Shown: positions 26,063 to 36,477 of the stretch, in pieces
How the letters are laid out: every line of letters starts with the position of its first letter
How positions within the stretch are numbered: position 1 is the first letter of the stretch
Source of the DNA: Bacteriovorax sp. Seq25_V
GTDB lineage: Bacteria; Bdellovibrionota; Bacteriovoracia; Bacteriovoracales; Bacteriovoracaceae
DNA length: 64,000 nucleotides
Direction: 5' to 3'
NCBI RefSeq assembly: GCF_000447795.1
Contig: NZ_AUNI01000008.1
Location: 1-64,000, forward strand
Notes under the pieces: generated by a model
Told to the model about the DNA's origin: nothing
Databases searched by the model: none
Seen by the model: the letters and a program-made list of their open reading frames with translations, nothing else
Translations under genes and position numbers: made by a program

Positions 26063-26393
26063 ATCTCTTCCCCTTCGCTTTTGAATTTCTTCTAAGCTCG
26101 GGCATTATAGCGATTTATTTTTCACTATTGCAAATTTTGAATTTATTACATTAATCAATAAATCTATAATCTTTTTTTTTAAGTTATTGAAACTATAGGA
26201 ATTGTGGGTAAGTTTCTTACAAAGTCTTAATTCTTGTTTGACGTAAAACTAATAATTGCGTCAATATTTTTAATAGAAGGTGACTTTCTGACCCTAAGTG
26301 GAAAATGTTTAATTGAGTCGAAGTCTCAGCTTTTTACTTTTTATGAATGCATAATGTGTTAAAATTTAAACTAACCTTATTAAAAGGAAGTGT
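26063..26393. other. Divergent intergenic region
   Basis: 331 AT-rich bases between the GNAT-like gene (minus) and the pilin-like operon (plus). Promoters for both should lie here. I could not fix a convincing -35/-10 pair. AAGGAAG at 26384-26390 is the ribosome binding site for the GTG at 26394. Confidence 0.4.
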
Positions 26394-27701
26394 GTGGTTT
26401 CCATTAACAATTCACGTGGCTCGGCCATCATTCAAGTTTTATTTGCAGCTTCTATTGTTGGTGCATTAGGTCTTTTTGTATTTAAGTCGGGTGCATTGCA
26501 AAATGTATTGCAAAGACAAGTTAAGGTTGATGAATACATCCTGCAAACTCAAAACGAGATAAGTAGTCTACTGGCCAGCGCAAAGACTTGTAATGATTCT
26601 TTGAGCACTAGTTTTTCTGCTATTGGTCCTTATACTGACGGTTATGTTATCGACAAGGGCTCAAGGCTAAGAGTTCAAAAAATTGTACCTGGTCCAAGAA
26701 TTGGTCGAGAACAAAATATTGATGTTTTTTTTGATTTCTATGTAACAGAAACAAAGAGTACAAGAACACTAAAGAAGACATTTCCTCTGATTTATTATTT
26801 TTCTACATCTGATACTGGAGCTGAAGTAGAGAATTGTGTTAGCTTTAAGGCCGAAAGTATATCTTCTGGTCAATCTCAAAATTGTGAACTCAGTGGTGGT
26901 TTATTTAATTCTTCAATTGGTAGATGTGATTATTCAAGTTTTCAAGAAACAGAGTTTACAGAGCTTATTAAAGATGCTGCTTGTAAAATTATTGGAAGTG
27001 AATTTGCTGGAACTTTCTGTAATGGCGTGAATATTGCTGGAGTGGTTTCTACTTCTCATATCACATCCTCATCATTAGACCTTCAAGGAACTTTTAGAAC
27101 AGGACTTGAAAACTTTAGCTGCTCTGGGATTCAGGTCGCTCGTGGTTTTAAAGCAGACGGAACTCTGGACTGTGCCGATGTCGTTTGTCCTACTCTTAGT
27201 ACATCCACATATCTTGCTGTTGAGATCGGTGGTGAAATTAAGTGTCAATGTCAAAGAGATAAAACTTTAGAGAAACCTTCCTTTGCTTGTGGTGATACTG
27301 ATCCACAATCTTGTGTTGACTATCAGGTTAATGATGGCTGTGGGCTTGGAAATTTATGCACAATTAAACGCGGAAAGTTTCCCACTTGCCCTGGTGTTGC
27401 TGCATGTGGTGAAACCATTACAAACTCTTGCGGCGAGGTCTGCTCCCAAGGGGCTGCTTGCGGCACGTGTACTGACACAAGCTGGACAGAAGATCCAAGC
27501 ACTGTTTGCATGGGGGATGTATTTACGCAAGTGAGTAACTGTGGCTCTACTCGAAGCGCTGTCGGGACAAAAGATTGCTCATCTTCTCCTCCAGATAGTT
27601 CCCTCCTTTGTCCAGCAGTGAAACCTTATTGTAATAAAGCATATCAAGAGTGTAAGTGTGGTAGATGGGTGTGTTCTGATTATAGGACTTTCGAATGTTA
27701 G
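26394..27701 (+). CDS. Pilin-like protein with Cys-rich C-terminus (GspK-like N-terminus)
   Basis: 435 residues, GTG start. The N-terminus RGSAIIQVLFAASIVGAL resembles a prepilin signal with cleavage after Gly, but position 5 is Gln instead of Glu, as in tip pseudopilins that lack Glu5. A middle block (NCELSGGLFN, CDYSSF, ACKIIG, GTFCNG) is shared with the next two genes. The last 160 residues hold more than 20 cysteines (for example CKCGRWVC) and a thrombospondin-like TSWTEDPSTVCMG segment. It probably sits at the surface or tip of a type IV pilus-like fibre. It overlaps the next gene by 7 bases. Confidence 0.75.
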   Translation: MVSINNSRGSAIIQVLFAASIVGALGLFVFKSGALQNVLQRQVKVDEYILQTQNEISSLLASAKTCNDSLSTSFSAIGPYTDGYVIDKGSRLRVQKIVPGPRIGREQNIDVFFDFYVTETKSTRTLKKTFPLIYYFSTSDTGAEVENCVSFKAESISSGQSQNCELSGGLFNSSIGRCDYSSFQETEFTELIKDAACKIIGSEFAGTFCNGVNIAGVVSTSHITSSSLDLQGTFRTGLENFSCSGIQVARGFKADGTLDCADVVCPTLSTSTYLAVEIGGEIKCQCQRDKTLEKPSFACGDTDPQSCVDYQVNDGCGLGNLCTIKRGKFPTCPGVAACGETITNSCGEVCSQGAACGTCTDTSWTEDPSTVCMGDVFTQVSNCGSTRSAVGTKDCSSSPPDSSLLCPAVKPYCNKAYQECKCGRWVCSDYRTFEC

Positions 27702-29086
27702 GAAATAATTATAAACGAAATGGTGGGTTTACATTAATCGAGCTGTCTTTGAGTTTAGGGCTTGTTGGAATAATTTTACTCGGTGTTAATCATCTGATGT
27801 CGAATTCTTCTTCAATCTCATCACGGGCTAAATCAGATACTGCTATTGAAGAAACACTTTTTCGAGTGAAGAAATTATCATCTAATAATGATAAATGTGA
27901 TCAGATTGTTCAAGGTGCGACAAATTCCAATAATTTTTCGTTTTCTATTGATGGCGAAAATTTTGGTGCAGGAAAAAAAATTGGAGCTAATGCGAAAATC
28001 TTATCTATTGGTTCCGAAACTAAGCTTGTTTCAGACAAAGGCTCTTTAGTTCTTTCTTTTCTTTTTGAAAGAAGTATTAATTCCAAAGTTTCACAAGTTA
28101 GAAAGAATATAGTTTTAAGTGTTGTAAGAAGTGGGGCCACTGGCGATTTAAAATGTGGTGGCGCAAATGATATTGCTATTGAAACTCAGTCAGTAGAAGA
28201 GTATTGTGTGTCTTTAGGTGGAGATTATTCAACCGGATCTTGTAGTTTCACGTCTACACTTAATAGTGTCTTAGAAAAACGTATTTCTGAATTTCTTTGT
28301 AAAGCGATTGGCGGTAGTTTAGCCGGTACAACGTGCGATCAAATTGTATTGAATCAAGATATAGAATCGGATAATTTTTCGGCACAAAAAATTTGTCTCT
28401 CTGGTAACTGTCGAATGAAATTTGATAATTCGTCCTGCGCATCGGGCTATCTTGCAGGATTATCTGTCGATGGTCTGACGAAAGAATGTAAGGGACTAAA
28501 CTTTCAGCCTGCAACTGTTGCTTGCGTTCCCGACTGTTCTTGTGCAGCTTCCGTTGCAAACTCTTCAACGTGCGATGATGGATGTGGTGGAACCTGTCAA
28601 GGTCTTGATTGTGATTATCTTGATAGGTATGAAGCAAAGCAAACTTTCCCTGCGACAGAAGAAGAATGGGCAAGGAATACTCAAGTCTGTGAGTACGTTA
28701 ATTATTCAGACTTAACTGATCCTGGAACTTGTCAAGAAGATGGGCGTATTCCTATGAGTGCAGGGATTTGCAAGAAATTTAGTGCTGGAACCTGCTCTGG
28801 CCAGACTGCCCCACAAATTATTAACGTAATAGATAATACAACGTGTGATACTGGTAAAGTTTGTATAAGTGGCTCTTGTCAGAGTGTTTCAACGGCAGAT
28901 GAATGTGAAAGTCCTGGTGCCTGTTCTTGGCAAAAGAGTTTTGCTGGAGAGTCTGAAGTCGGAAACTCCGGATGTTCTTGGAAAGGTTCATCATGTAATA
29001 AGTTGGATGATGTACGAAAATGTCAGCCTACTGCCTGTGAGAATTGCGTGGTTGATCCAATATGGTACAGCTGTAAAAGGAATTAG
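27695..29086 (+). CDS. Pilin-like protein with Cys-rich C-terminus
   Basis: 463 residues. The prepilin motif is canonical: GGFTLIELSLSLGLVG, with Glu5 present. The block EYCVSLGGDY, GSCSF, FLCKAIGG, GTTCDQ repeats the pattern of the upstream gene. Beyond it lie many Cys pairs (CVPDCSCA, CDDGCGGTCQGLDC, CQPTACENC). The disulfide-rich globular part suggests an extracellular adhesin or minor pilin. Second of three in the operon. Confidence 0.78.
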   Translation: MLGNNYKRNGGFTLIELSLSLGLVGIILLGVNHLMSNSSSISSRAKSDTAIEETLFRVKKLSSNNDKCDQIVQGATNSNNFSFSIDGENFGAGKKIGANAKILSIGSETKLVSDKGSLVLSFLFERSINSKVSQVRKNIVLSVVRSGATGDLKCGGANDIAIETQSVEEYCVSLGGDYSTGSCSFTSTLNSVLEKRISEFLCKAIGGSLAGTTCDQIVLNQDIESDNFSAQKICLSGNCRMKFDNSSCASGYLAGLSVDGLTKECKGLNFQPATVACVPDCSCAASVANSSTCDDGCGGTCQGLDCDYLDRYEAKQTFPATEEEWARNTQVCEYVNYSDLTDPGTCQEDGRIPMSAGICKKFSAGTCSGQTAPQIINVIDNTTCDTGKVCISGSCQSVSTADECESPGACSWQKSFAGESEVGNSGCSWKGSSCNKLDDVRKCQPTACENCVVDPIWYSCKRN

Positions 29087-29088
29087 TC

Positions 29089-30123
29089 GTGAAAGTTTTT
29101 AATGATAGAGGAATGACATTAGTCGAAATTATGGTGGCCTTTGGACTGCTTGGGGCCGTTGCTGTTGGACTTATTTCTATTTCTAAGAATCAGGGGATGA
29201 TTTCACAAAATAATAATTCGGAAGGACAAATTAGTGAGTATGTTAGTTTGATATCAAGTTCTTTGAATAATAAAATCACTTGTGATCAAATGATTCCTTC
29301 ACTCGGAACTTTAGTGTTATCAACAATTGACTCAAATGTTTTGACAAGTGTTACTCATGTTGAGAGTGAGTTTATTACACCTCCTACAACTGCTAGCGTG
29401 GAAGTTTTACCAGTATCTATATTATTAAAATTTGATAAAAAGTCAGGAAATGGGACATTGAGAAGAACAAATCGCAAGGTATCATTTTTAGGGCAGTTTA
29501 AAAATGGTGTCTTTGTTGATTGTGTTGATTATGAATCTCATGCGATTCAAACATCGTTTAAGATTGGTTGTGAGACTATTGGTGGTCAATATAACTTTGA
29601 TGGCACTAATGCATCTTGTGATTATTCTCAGATTAATGAGGGGTCTGCTTTTGCAAAAGGTATAAGAGAATATATTTGTACTAATGTCTATGGTGGAAGT
29701 TTCGACTCTATTAATCAAAGATGCCTCAATATGAAGATTGACGGAGAAATTCGAGCTCAAAATATTACACCAAGCTACTTCATGTTAAATGGGAAAATGC
29801 GCACTTCATTTAATCAGGCATGTACAGGTGAGAATACTTTTATAACAACAGTAAATGTTGATGGTAGTGTCGCCTGTCGAACAGTGTCGATATGCACTAA
29901 AGGCTTAGATTGTAATGGAGAACCACCTGTCGTTGTAACTCCTCCTCCATCTGTTTGTTCCGATGGTCAGACAAGGATTATTGAAGGAGAGGGGACAATG
30001 TGCTCTTGCCCTGTGTCCAAGCCGTATATGTGTAATCCCCGTATAACTCAAGTTTGTTCCTCTGGGGCTTGGAAAGAAGTTAGTTGTATTACTGGTGGAT
30101 GTGAAGCGATGAGCTGTATTTAA
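29089..30123 (+). CDS. Pilin-like protein with Cys-rich C-terminus
   Basis: 344 residues, GTG start 2 bases after the upstream stop. RGMTLVEIMVAFGLLG is a prepilin cleavage/methylation motif with Glu5. GCETIGGQY, SCDYSQ, YICTNVYGG and RCLNM repeat the Cys pattern of the two preceding proteins. A Pro-rich linker (VVVTPPPSVC) leads to a short Cys-rich tail (CSCPVSKPYMC). Third member of this family. Confidence 0.78.
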   Translation: MKVFNDRGMTLVEIMVAFGLLGAVAVGLISISKNQGMISQNNNSEGQISEYVSLISSSLNNKITCDQMIPSLGTLVLSTIDSNVLTSVTHVESEFITPPTTASVEVLPVSILLKFDKKSGNGTLRRTNRKVSFLGQFKNGVFVDCVDYESHAIQTSFKIGCETIGGQYNFDGTNASCDYSQINEGSAFAKGIREYICTNVYGGSFDSINQRCLNMKIDGEIRAQNITPSYFMLNGKMRTSFNQACTGENTFITTVNVDGSVACRTVSICTKGLDCNGEPPVVVTPPPSVCSDGQTRIIEGEGTMCSCPVSKPYMCNPRITQVCSSGAWKEVSCITGGCEAMSCI

Positions 30124-30166
30124 TTAAATTTAACTTTTTGTATTAAGGTTTAAGTAGTACTCTTTC

Positions 30167-31504
30167 ATGATGAAGAATTATCTTGAACAATGCGTAAATA
30201 AATATCATCTAAAAGAACTCATTCTCTTTGCTATTCCTCTTATTATTGGTCAAGTTGGCCAGATGCTTTTTAGCATCGGTGATACTTTTGTTGCGGGAAA
30301 ATTCTCTACAATTGCCCTTTCAAGTATTGGTGTTGGTAGTGCAATCATTTCTCCTGCAATCATGTTTGGTGTTGCAAGCTGTTTTAGCATAAGTGCTGTG
30401 GCCTCTAGACTCTCTGGAGAGGGGCATTCGATTAAAGAAAGTGATGTCTTTACAACAGGGCTTTCGATGTCGTTAATTTTTGGTCTATTAATTACTTCAT
30501 TTCTTTTCTTTGGCGCGCCTTTAATCAAGTTCATTGGTCTCAATGACGAGATTTCTTTTAACGTGCAGTCTTATGTGAAGGTTGTGTCTTTTTCCGTTAT
30601 ACCTGCGTTGCTATATCAGGCGATAAAAGAATTTCTTCAGGCGATGGGGGATACATTCTTCGCAAATCTCCTCATCATTATATTTAATATTTTCAACATT
30701 ATTTTAAATTATATTTTTATGTTTGGGTATGGACCTATCCCATCGTTTGGAATTATTGGAGCTGCCTATGCGACAATAATTACTCGTGCCTTTATGTTTA
30801 TTGCGCTCTTTATCTATACAGAGAAGAAGTATCACCTTCCAATTTCTTATAGTCTTGAGCGTAAGAAAGAATTACTAAAACTTGGCCTTCCAGTAGGAAT
30901 GGGTTCTCTTGTTGAAGTTTTAATGTTTGCTTCTGTTACTGTTTTAGTTGGAAAGATGGCAACACATATTTCTGCTTCTCATAATATCGCTCTTAATGTG
31001 GCAGGACTTACATTCATGGTTCCCTTTGCTATTAATGGTACGGCCGGTGTTAAAGTTGCTTATGCCTATGGGAAAAAAGATATCGAGCTGATTAAAAACT
31101 ACTCAATCGGCTGCATCATTCTTGCTGAAGCTTTTATGTTAATGACAGCAACTTTCTATACGATATTTCCATCTTCGATTGCCTATATCTTTACAACAGA
31201 TACGGCAGTTATTAGTTATGTCACGGGACTATTTTTCTATGTTGCTCTCTTTCAGATCCCTGATGGACTTCAAGTTGTTATGTGGGGAATTCTTCGTGGG
31301 ATAGGTGAGAGTCGGGTTCCAATGCTTCTCTCTTTTATGGGGTATTGGCTTATCGCGATACCAATTGGGTCCTACCTTGCATTTAATGGAGGTATGCAGG
31401 CCAAGGGATTGTGGGCAGGGCTAGCAATTGGTTTAAGTATTGTTTCAGTTCTACTTGTTATTACTTTTAGAACAAGACTTAAAAAGTTGACTTTTCCAGT
31501 TTAA
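30167..31504 (+). CDS. MATE-family efflux transporter
   Basis: 445 residues with twelve predicted helices. PLIIGQVGQMLFSIGDTFVAG near the start and GLPVGMGSLVEVLMF at the start of the second half are typical of the two MATE repeats. It should export cationic drugs or metabolites using a Na+ or H+ gradient. It lies 43 bases after the pilin operon and may have its own promoter. Confidence 0.92.
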   Translation: MMKNYLEQCVNKYHLKELILFAIPLIIGQVGQMLFSIGDTFVAGKFSTIALSSIGVGSAIISPAIMFGVASCFSISAVASRLSGEGHSIKESDVFTTGLSMSLIFGLLITSFLFFGAPLIKFIGLNDEISFNVQSYVKVVSFSVIPALLYQAIKEFLQAMGDTFFANLLIIIFNIFNIILNYIFMFGYGPIPSFGIIGAAYATIITRAFMFIALFIYTEKKYHLPISYSLERKKELLKLGLPVGMGSLVEVLMFASVTVLVGKMATHISASHNIALNVAGLTFMVPFAINGTAGVKVAYAYGKKDIELIKNYSIGCIILAEAFMLMTATFYTIFPSSIAYIFTTDTAVISYVTGLFFYVALFQIPDGLQVVMWGILRGIGESRVPMLLSFMGYWLIAIPIGSYLAFNGGMQAKGLWAGLAIGLSIVSVLLVITFRTRLKKLTFPV

Positions 31505-31580
31505 ATGACAGAGTTTGTTTGTAGTAATCTTATCAATTTGGCCTAATATATAATAAATAAATGTCAACAAAGGATTTGTT

Positions 31581-32879
31581 ATGTTTAAGGCCACGGTTGG
31601 TTTATGTCTTCTTGGGACTCTGTCTGTTTCTGCATCGTCAGATTTAAAAATTAATAATACTCGTTTAATAGTTAAGCTTAAAAATGAAAATGCGTCACTG
31701 GTTAGTGATTCAATTCGTGCAGTTATGCCATTATTCAGTGGTTATCAAGTTATCTACTCAGACAACATTGAAAAGTTAAAAGCTGAACTTGAAAGTAATA
31801 ATCTTGTTGAAAGTGTTAATTTCGATTACTTCGCCGGTCGTTCTAAACTTGAAGTTCCAGAGTTTGTTGAAAAATTAACGCCATCATTTGAGAAAGCGAC
31901 CAATGGATTTAACGACCCAGGTATTTCTAGATTATGGGCATTTAAGAGTGCAGATCGTGCAGGGATGAATGTTTCTGATGCTTATGAAGCAATGGGGAGT
32001 CAGACTGGTGAGGAAGTTGTTGTTGCAGTTGTTGACACAGGTGTTGATTATAACCATGAGGACTTGAAAGAAGTAATGTGGGTGAATGCTGGTGAAATTC
32101 CAGGAAATGGAATTGATGATGATGAGAATGGATATATTGATGATGTTCATGGAATTAATACTCTTGTAAGAGATGCTGATGGCAACGCGACTGCAGATAT
32201 AATGGATAAACACTCTCATGGTACTCACGTTTCAGGAACGATTGCAGCTAAACAGAATAATGGACTTGGAATTGCTGGAGTTGCTGCTAATGCACGTATT
32301 ATGGGGATCAGAACAGTTCCAAATAGTGGTGATGAAACTGATGTTGATGTTGCTGAGTCTTTTCTCTATGCTGCAAAAAATGGTGCAAAAATTATTAACT
32401 GCTCTTTTGGTAAGTCGCACAATGAAGGTGGGATGTTAGTTAAGGAGACAATTGATTATATTGGTAGAGAGTATGGTGTTCTTGTTGTCGCTGCTGCTGG
32501 TAATGAGTCTTCAAATATTGATAGATACAAAACATGGCCAGCTTCTTATGAGAGTGAAAATCTATTAGTTGTTGCTTCAACTACAAAATATGGTTCAATG
32601 TCAGGATTTTCTAATTATGGTGTGACAAATGTTGATGTGGCCGCTCCTGGTTCAAGCATTTACTCAACGACGCCTGGTAATAGATATGGAAATATGTCAG
32701 GGACGTCGATGGCTACCCCAAATACAGTTGGTGTTGCGGCACAAATTCTTTCCTTAAACCCTGGAATGTCTCCATATGAATTGAAAGCAAGAATTATGGA
32801 AAATTCAACAACTGTTTCCAAGTATAGTAATAAAGTTGGTTCTTCTGGATTAGTTAATTTACTTGATTCAATGAGATAA
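31581..32879 (+). CDS. Subtilisin-like serine protease (S8) with propeptide
   Basis: 432 residues. A signal peptide (about 1-19) precedes a propeptide-type domain (about 25-85) and the catalytic domain. The triad is Asp152 (VVDTGVD), His213 (HGTHVSG) and Ser376 (SGTSMATP), with oxyanion Asn308 (AAGN). DDDENGYIDD after the Asp motif is a calcium-binding-type insertion often seen in these subtilases. Secreted degradative protease. It is distinct from the shorter S8 protease at 14113. Confidence 0.93.
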   Translation: MFKATVGLCLLGTLSVSASSDLKINNTRLIVKLKNENASLVSDSIRAVMPLFSGYQVIYSDNIEKLKAELESNNLVESVNFDYFAGRSKLEVPEFVEKLTPSFEKATNGFNDPGISRLWAFKSADRAGMNVSDAYEAMGSQTGEEVVVAVVDTGVDYNHEDLKEVMWVNAGEIPGNGIDDDENGYIDDVHGINTLVRDADGNATADIMDKHSHGTHVSGTIAAKQNNGLGIAGVAANARIMGIRTVPNSGDETDVDVAESFLYAAKNGAKIINCSFGKSHNEGGMLVKETIDYIGREYGVLVVAAAGNESSNIDRYKTWPASYESENLLVVASTTKYGSMSGFSNYGVTNVDVAAPGSSIYSTTPGNRYGNMSGTSMATPNTVGVAAQILSLNPGMSPYELKARIMENSTTVSKYSNKVGSSGLVNLLDSMR

Positions 32880-32887
32880 TAATCGTT

Positions 32888-32911
32888 GATGGTACTCTCG
32901 AGAGTACCATC
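32888..32911. terminator. Perfect 24-base palindrome between convergent genes
   Basis: GATGGTACTCTC is followed directly by its reverse complement GAGAGTACCATC. It separates the stops of the subtilase and sdhB genes. It lacks a strong T-run, so termination is inferred from position. Confidence 0.6.
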
Positions 32912-32916
32912 ATTCT

Positions 32917-33663
32917 CTATTCTTTCTTGAGTAATGCTTTCATAAATAAATTATTCATCCGTGCAATTTGGGAAATCGAGATACTTTGAGGACACTCAAT
33001 CTCACATCCTCCTGTAAAAGAGCATGCACCAAAGTCTTCGAGTTCCATTTGTTTCACCATCGATATTGTTCGGTCGTATGATTCAATTCTCCCTTGAGGA
33101 AGATGATCGAGATGATTAATTTTCGAAGCGGTAAAAAGTGAAGCAGATGAATTTTTACAAGTTGCTACGCAGGCGCCACATCCAATACAAGCTGCGGCAT
33201 CCATGGCCTTGTCAGCTTCTTTTTTTCCAATAAGGATAGAGTTTGCCTCTGGCGCACTCCCGGTTCCTGCGCTTATAAATCCACCTTTTTGTATAATCCG
33301 ATCAAAGGCAGATCTGTCAACGACAAGATCTTTTACGATAGGGAATGCTTTTGCACGCCACGGCTCAAGTACAATAGTTTCGCCCTCTTTGAAGCTTCTC
33401 ATGTGTACTTGGCAAGTGGTGACATTGTCATGGGGACCATGCGCGCGTCCGTTTACAAAAATTCCGCATTGTCCGCAAATTCCTTCGCGGCAATCATAGT
33501 CAAAAGCAATAACTTTTTCTCCTTGCAGAACTAACTTCTCATTCAGGAAATCAATTGCTTCAAGTAGAGACATATCCTCATTGATTCCATCTAATTGATA
33601 GTCTCTAAAGGCTCCTTTCGTTTGAATATTCTCTTGTCGCCATATTTTAAAATTAATTTTCAT
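32917..33663 (-). CDS. sdhB: Succinate dehydrogenase/fumarate reductase iron-sulfur subunit
   Basis: 248 residues. All three clusters are visible: [2Fe-2S] CREGICGQC, [4Fe-4S] CIGCGACVATC and [3Fe-4S] CSFTGGCEIECP. It carries electrons from the flavoprotein to quinone in the membrane-bound complex. It is the last gene of the C-A-B unit, 7 bases after sdhA. The gene order and single cytochrome b anchor match the type B family of Bacteroidetes, Bacillus and epsilonproteobacteria, so the direction (oxidase or reductase) cannot be told. Confidence 0.95.
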   Translation of the reverse strand: MKINFKIWRQENIQTKGAFRDYQLDGINEDMSLLEAIDFLNEKLVLQGEKVIAFDYDCREGICGQCGIFVNGRAHGPHDNVTTCQVHMRSFKEGETIVLEPWRAKAFPIVKDLVVDRSAFDRIIQKGGFISAGTGSAPEANSILIGKKEADKAMDAAACIGCGACVATCKNSSASLFTASKINHLDHLPQGRIESYDRTISMVKQMELEDFGACSFTGGCEIECPQSISISQIARMNNLFMKALLKKE

Positions 33664-33670
33664 TTCGTTC

Positions 33671-35587
33671 CTACTTGTAGCTTCTAACTGTTGGTTTTAC
33701 GTATTCAAAAATCAATTGTTCACGGACGAGTTCGAACTTATCTTCAGATAAATATTTCCATGCTGATACGTAAGAGTAATCCTCGTCATTTCTCTGAGCT
33801 TCACCATCGGAACTTTGGTATTCCTCTCTAAAGTGTGCGCCACAGGATTCATTTCTTTGAAGAGCATCCTCACACATTAGTAGTGCCAGCTCAAGAAAGT
33901 CAGCGAGGCGAAGTGCTTTCTCTAGTTCTTGATTAAATTCTTTGTCGTGACCTGTCACTTTCACTTCTTTCCAAAAATCTTTTTTAATATCTTTTATTTT
34001 TGAAATTGCATGAATGAGCCCTTCTTGATTTCTACTCATCGCGCACTCTTTCCACATAATATTGCCGAGTTCTCTGTGAAAATGGTCCACAGTCTTTTTC
34101 CCGTCGATAGAGAGTAGGCGATCGATATGTGCTCGAACTTCATTAATGGACTTTTGAAATTCGGGATGGTCAATACTTGGAACTTCTTCTTTAACAATAT
34201 CCGCAAGATAATTATTGATAGTATTTGGTAGAATGAAATACCCATCAATACTTGCCTGTAAAAGAGAATTAGCGCCTAAACGGTTGGCCCCATGATCGGA
34301 GTAGTTGGCCTCCCCGATTGCATAGAGACCATTGATGGTTGTCATCAGCTCGTAATCGACCCAGAGACCTCCCATTGAAAAGTGTGCCGCGGGAGAGATA
34401 AGCATTGGTTCTTGATAGGCATCAATACCTGTTATCTTTTTATACATACTAAAGAGATTGCCGTAACGATCTTTTATTGTTTGGATTCCAAGTCTCTTGA
34501 TCGCATCTTTAAAATCAAGATAGACTGCATTTTTTAGTGGCCCTACTCCATGTCCAGCATCAATTCTTTCTTTCGCTGCTCGTGAAGAGATATCCCTTGG
34601 GGCAAGGTTACCATAGCTGGGGTATCTTCGTTCGAGGTAATAATCTCTCTGATCTTCAGGTATTTCATTCGCTTTTCTTTTTTCATCTTTATTTTTTGGT
34701 ACCCAGATTCTTCCATCATTTCTAAGTGATTCACTCATTAAAGTAAGTTTCGATTGGGACTCACTCGATTGTGGCAGGGCGGTTGGGTGTATTTGAGTAA
34801 AGCTTGGTGCTGCAAAAAATGCTCCTTTTTTATGGGCCTTCCAAATTGCCGATCCATTACATCCTATAGCAAGTGTTGAGAGCCTAAAAACTCGTGAATA
34901 ACCACCTGTCGCTAATACCACTGCATGAGCATTGTGTGCCCTTATTTCACCTGTTACAAGATTCCTTGTTATAATTCCCCTGGCCTTTCCATCTATCACA
35001 ACAAGCTCAAGCATTTCGTGTCGCGTGTACATTGAGACTTTCTTTGCCTCAACCATTTTTGAAAGTTGGGAATATGCTGCAACTAAAAGTTGTTGTCCTG
35101 TCTGTCCTCGTGCATAGAAAGTTCTTTCTACTTGGACTCCACCAAAACTACGGTTTGATAAAACTCCACCATACTCACGAGCAAAAGGTACTCCCTGGGC
35201 CGTAAAATGATCAATAAGTGGAGCGGAGAGTTGGGCAAGACGGTAAACATTTGCTTCTCGTGATCTAAAGTCTCCGCCTTTTAAAGTATCATAGAACATA
35301 CGCCAAACACTATCTCCATCATGTCTGTAATTCTTGCTGGCGTTGATACCCCCTTGTGCGGCAACAGAGTGCGCGCGTCTAGGAGAGTCTTGAAAACAAA
35401 AACAATCTACGTGATAACCAAGTTCTGCTAGCGTTGCAGCTGCTCCTGCTCCTGCAAGTCCAGAACCGACGACGATGATATTCAATTTTCTTTTATTTGC
35501 AGGATTGATAAGCTTCGCATTCGCTTGATACTTATCCCATTTTTCTTCGAGTTTTCCTTGAGGAACTTTACTGTTGAGTTGATCCAT
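33671..35587 (-). CDS. sdhA: Succinate dehydrogenase/fumarate reductase flavoprotein subunit
   Basis: 638 residues. An N-terminal Rossmann FAD site ([12 protein letters not shown]) is followed by [14 protein letters not shown], whose His carries covalent FAD. The C-terminal helical domain is complete. Catalytic residues lie in the usual [10 protein letters not shown] region. The length and an insertion with a Lys-rich segment around 295-320 ([14 protein letters not shown]) are typical of type B enzymes. The start overlaps the sdhC stop by one base. Confidence 0.96.
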   Translation of the reverse strand: MDQLNSKVPQGKLEEKWDKYQANAKLINPANKRKLNIIVVGSGLAGAGAAATLAELGYHVDCFCFQDSPRRAHSVAAQGGINASKNYRHDGDSVWRMFYDTLKGGDFRSREANVYRLAQLSAPLIDHFTAQGVPFAREYGGVLSNRSFGGVQVERTFYARGQTGQQLLVAAYSQLSKMVEAKKVSMYTRHEMLELVVIDGKARGIITRNLVTGEIRAHNAHAVVLATGGYSRVFRLSTLAIGCNGSAIWKAHKKGAFFAAPSFTQIHPTALPQSSESQSKLTLMSESLRNDGRIWVPKNKDEKRKANEIPEDQRDYYLERRYPSYGNLAPRDISSRAAKERIDAGHGVGPLKNAVYLDFKDAIKRLGIQTIKDRYGNLFSMYKKITGIDAYQEPMLISPAAHFSMGGLWVDYELMTTINGLYAIGEANYSDHGANRLGANSLLQASIDGYFILPNTINNYLADIVKEEVPSIDHPEFQKSINEVRAHIDRLLSIDGKKTVDHFHRELGNIMWKECAMSRNQEGLIHAISKIKDIKKDFWKEVKVTGHDKEFNQELEKALRLADFLELALLMCEDALQRNESCGAHFREEYQSSDGEAQRNDEDYSYVSAWKYLSEDKFELVREQLIFEYVKPTVRSYK

Positions 35588-36255
35588 TATGACACCTTAG
35601 AAAAGAAAAATATGTACAGTGGGATTAGACCAAAGCCTAGTCCCATTACAACACTATAAATTTTAGAAAGTATTTCAATATATCTCATATAACGTTTGTG
35701 ATAAACGCCAAGAGATCGAAATGCACTACTTACTCCATGGGATAAGTGCATCGCAAGAGGGATGGACATTACAGCATAGAAGGTTACAAGAATTGGATCT
35801 TTTAATGATGTAACTACAAGCATGTAGATATCTGAATGACCATTGATATCTGTAGGCATTGGTCCTTCAATTCCAAGCTTAACTTTTGCCCAGAAATTTG
35901 CCATGTGGACGATGATAAAAATAAGGATCATGAGTCCGAGCAGGCCCATGTTTTGTGATGGCCAAGATGATGTCTCAAGGATTTTGTTTTGATGGTATGG
36001 TGTTTCTGTTTTTCTTTTATTTCTTAAAGTGAGATTAATAGCAATCACCGTATGAAGAATGATTGCAAGATAAAGAAAAATTGAAACAACTTCAATAACA
36101 GGATTTGTTCGTAGAGCATTTGAATATGAATTATACAGATTTGGCGCAATCTCATGTGGTAGTAAGAGCAAGAAGTTTGCACTCAAGTGAACGATGAGAA
36201 AGAAACTTAAAAAAAGTCCTGTTATGGCCATTAGGTATTTTTTTATTAAGTGCAT
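35587..36255 (-). CDS. sdhC: Cytochrome b subunit of succinate dehydrogenase/fumarate reductase
   Basis: 222 residues with five predicted helices, the single-subunit dihaem anchor of the type B complex. Histidines in hydrophobic segments ([27 protein letters not shown]-type AMHLSHGV) are candidate haem ligands. First gene of the unit; the promoter should lie in the 222-base gap upstream (36256-36477), where I see no clear motif. Confidence 0.92.
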   Translation of the reverse strand: MHLIKKYLMAITGLFLSFFLIVHLSANFLLLLPHEIAPNLYNSYSNALRTNPVIEVVSIFLYLAIILHTVIAINLTLRNKRKTETPYHQNKILETSSWPSQNMGLLGLMILIFIIVHMANFWAKVKLGIEGPMPTDINGHSDIYMLVVTSLKDPILVTFYAVMSIPLAMHLSHGVSSAFRSLGVYHKRYMRYIEILSKIYSVVMGLGFGLIPLYIFFFSKVS

Positions 36256-36477
36256 TTATTTACCTCGTAGATTCCTTAATAACTTCTCAATCAACTCTTT
36301 AAGGTCAAACTTATAGAATATATATGAATTTAAAGGAAGAAACTTTGTAATATATGAATTTGTTCCCATAATATCAGTCGGTTATACCAGTGTCCACAAT
36401 ATATAAAATTTACTTTGTTTGGGACTTAAAAACTCTGTTTTGATATAAGACCCTATTCAAATTTAGAGGACAATTTT

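Noticed and set aside
28260-28673. Long open frame antisense to the second pilin-like gene (137 codons)
   Set aside because: It lies wholly inside a gene with a clear prepilin start and Cys motifs, has no ribosome binding site, and its protein lacks recognisable features.
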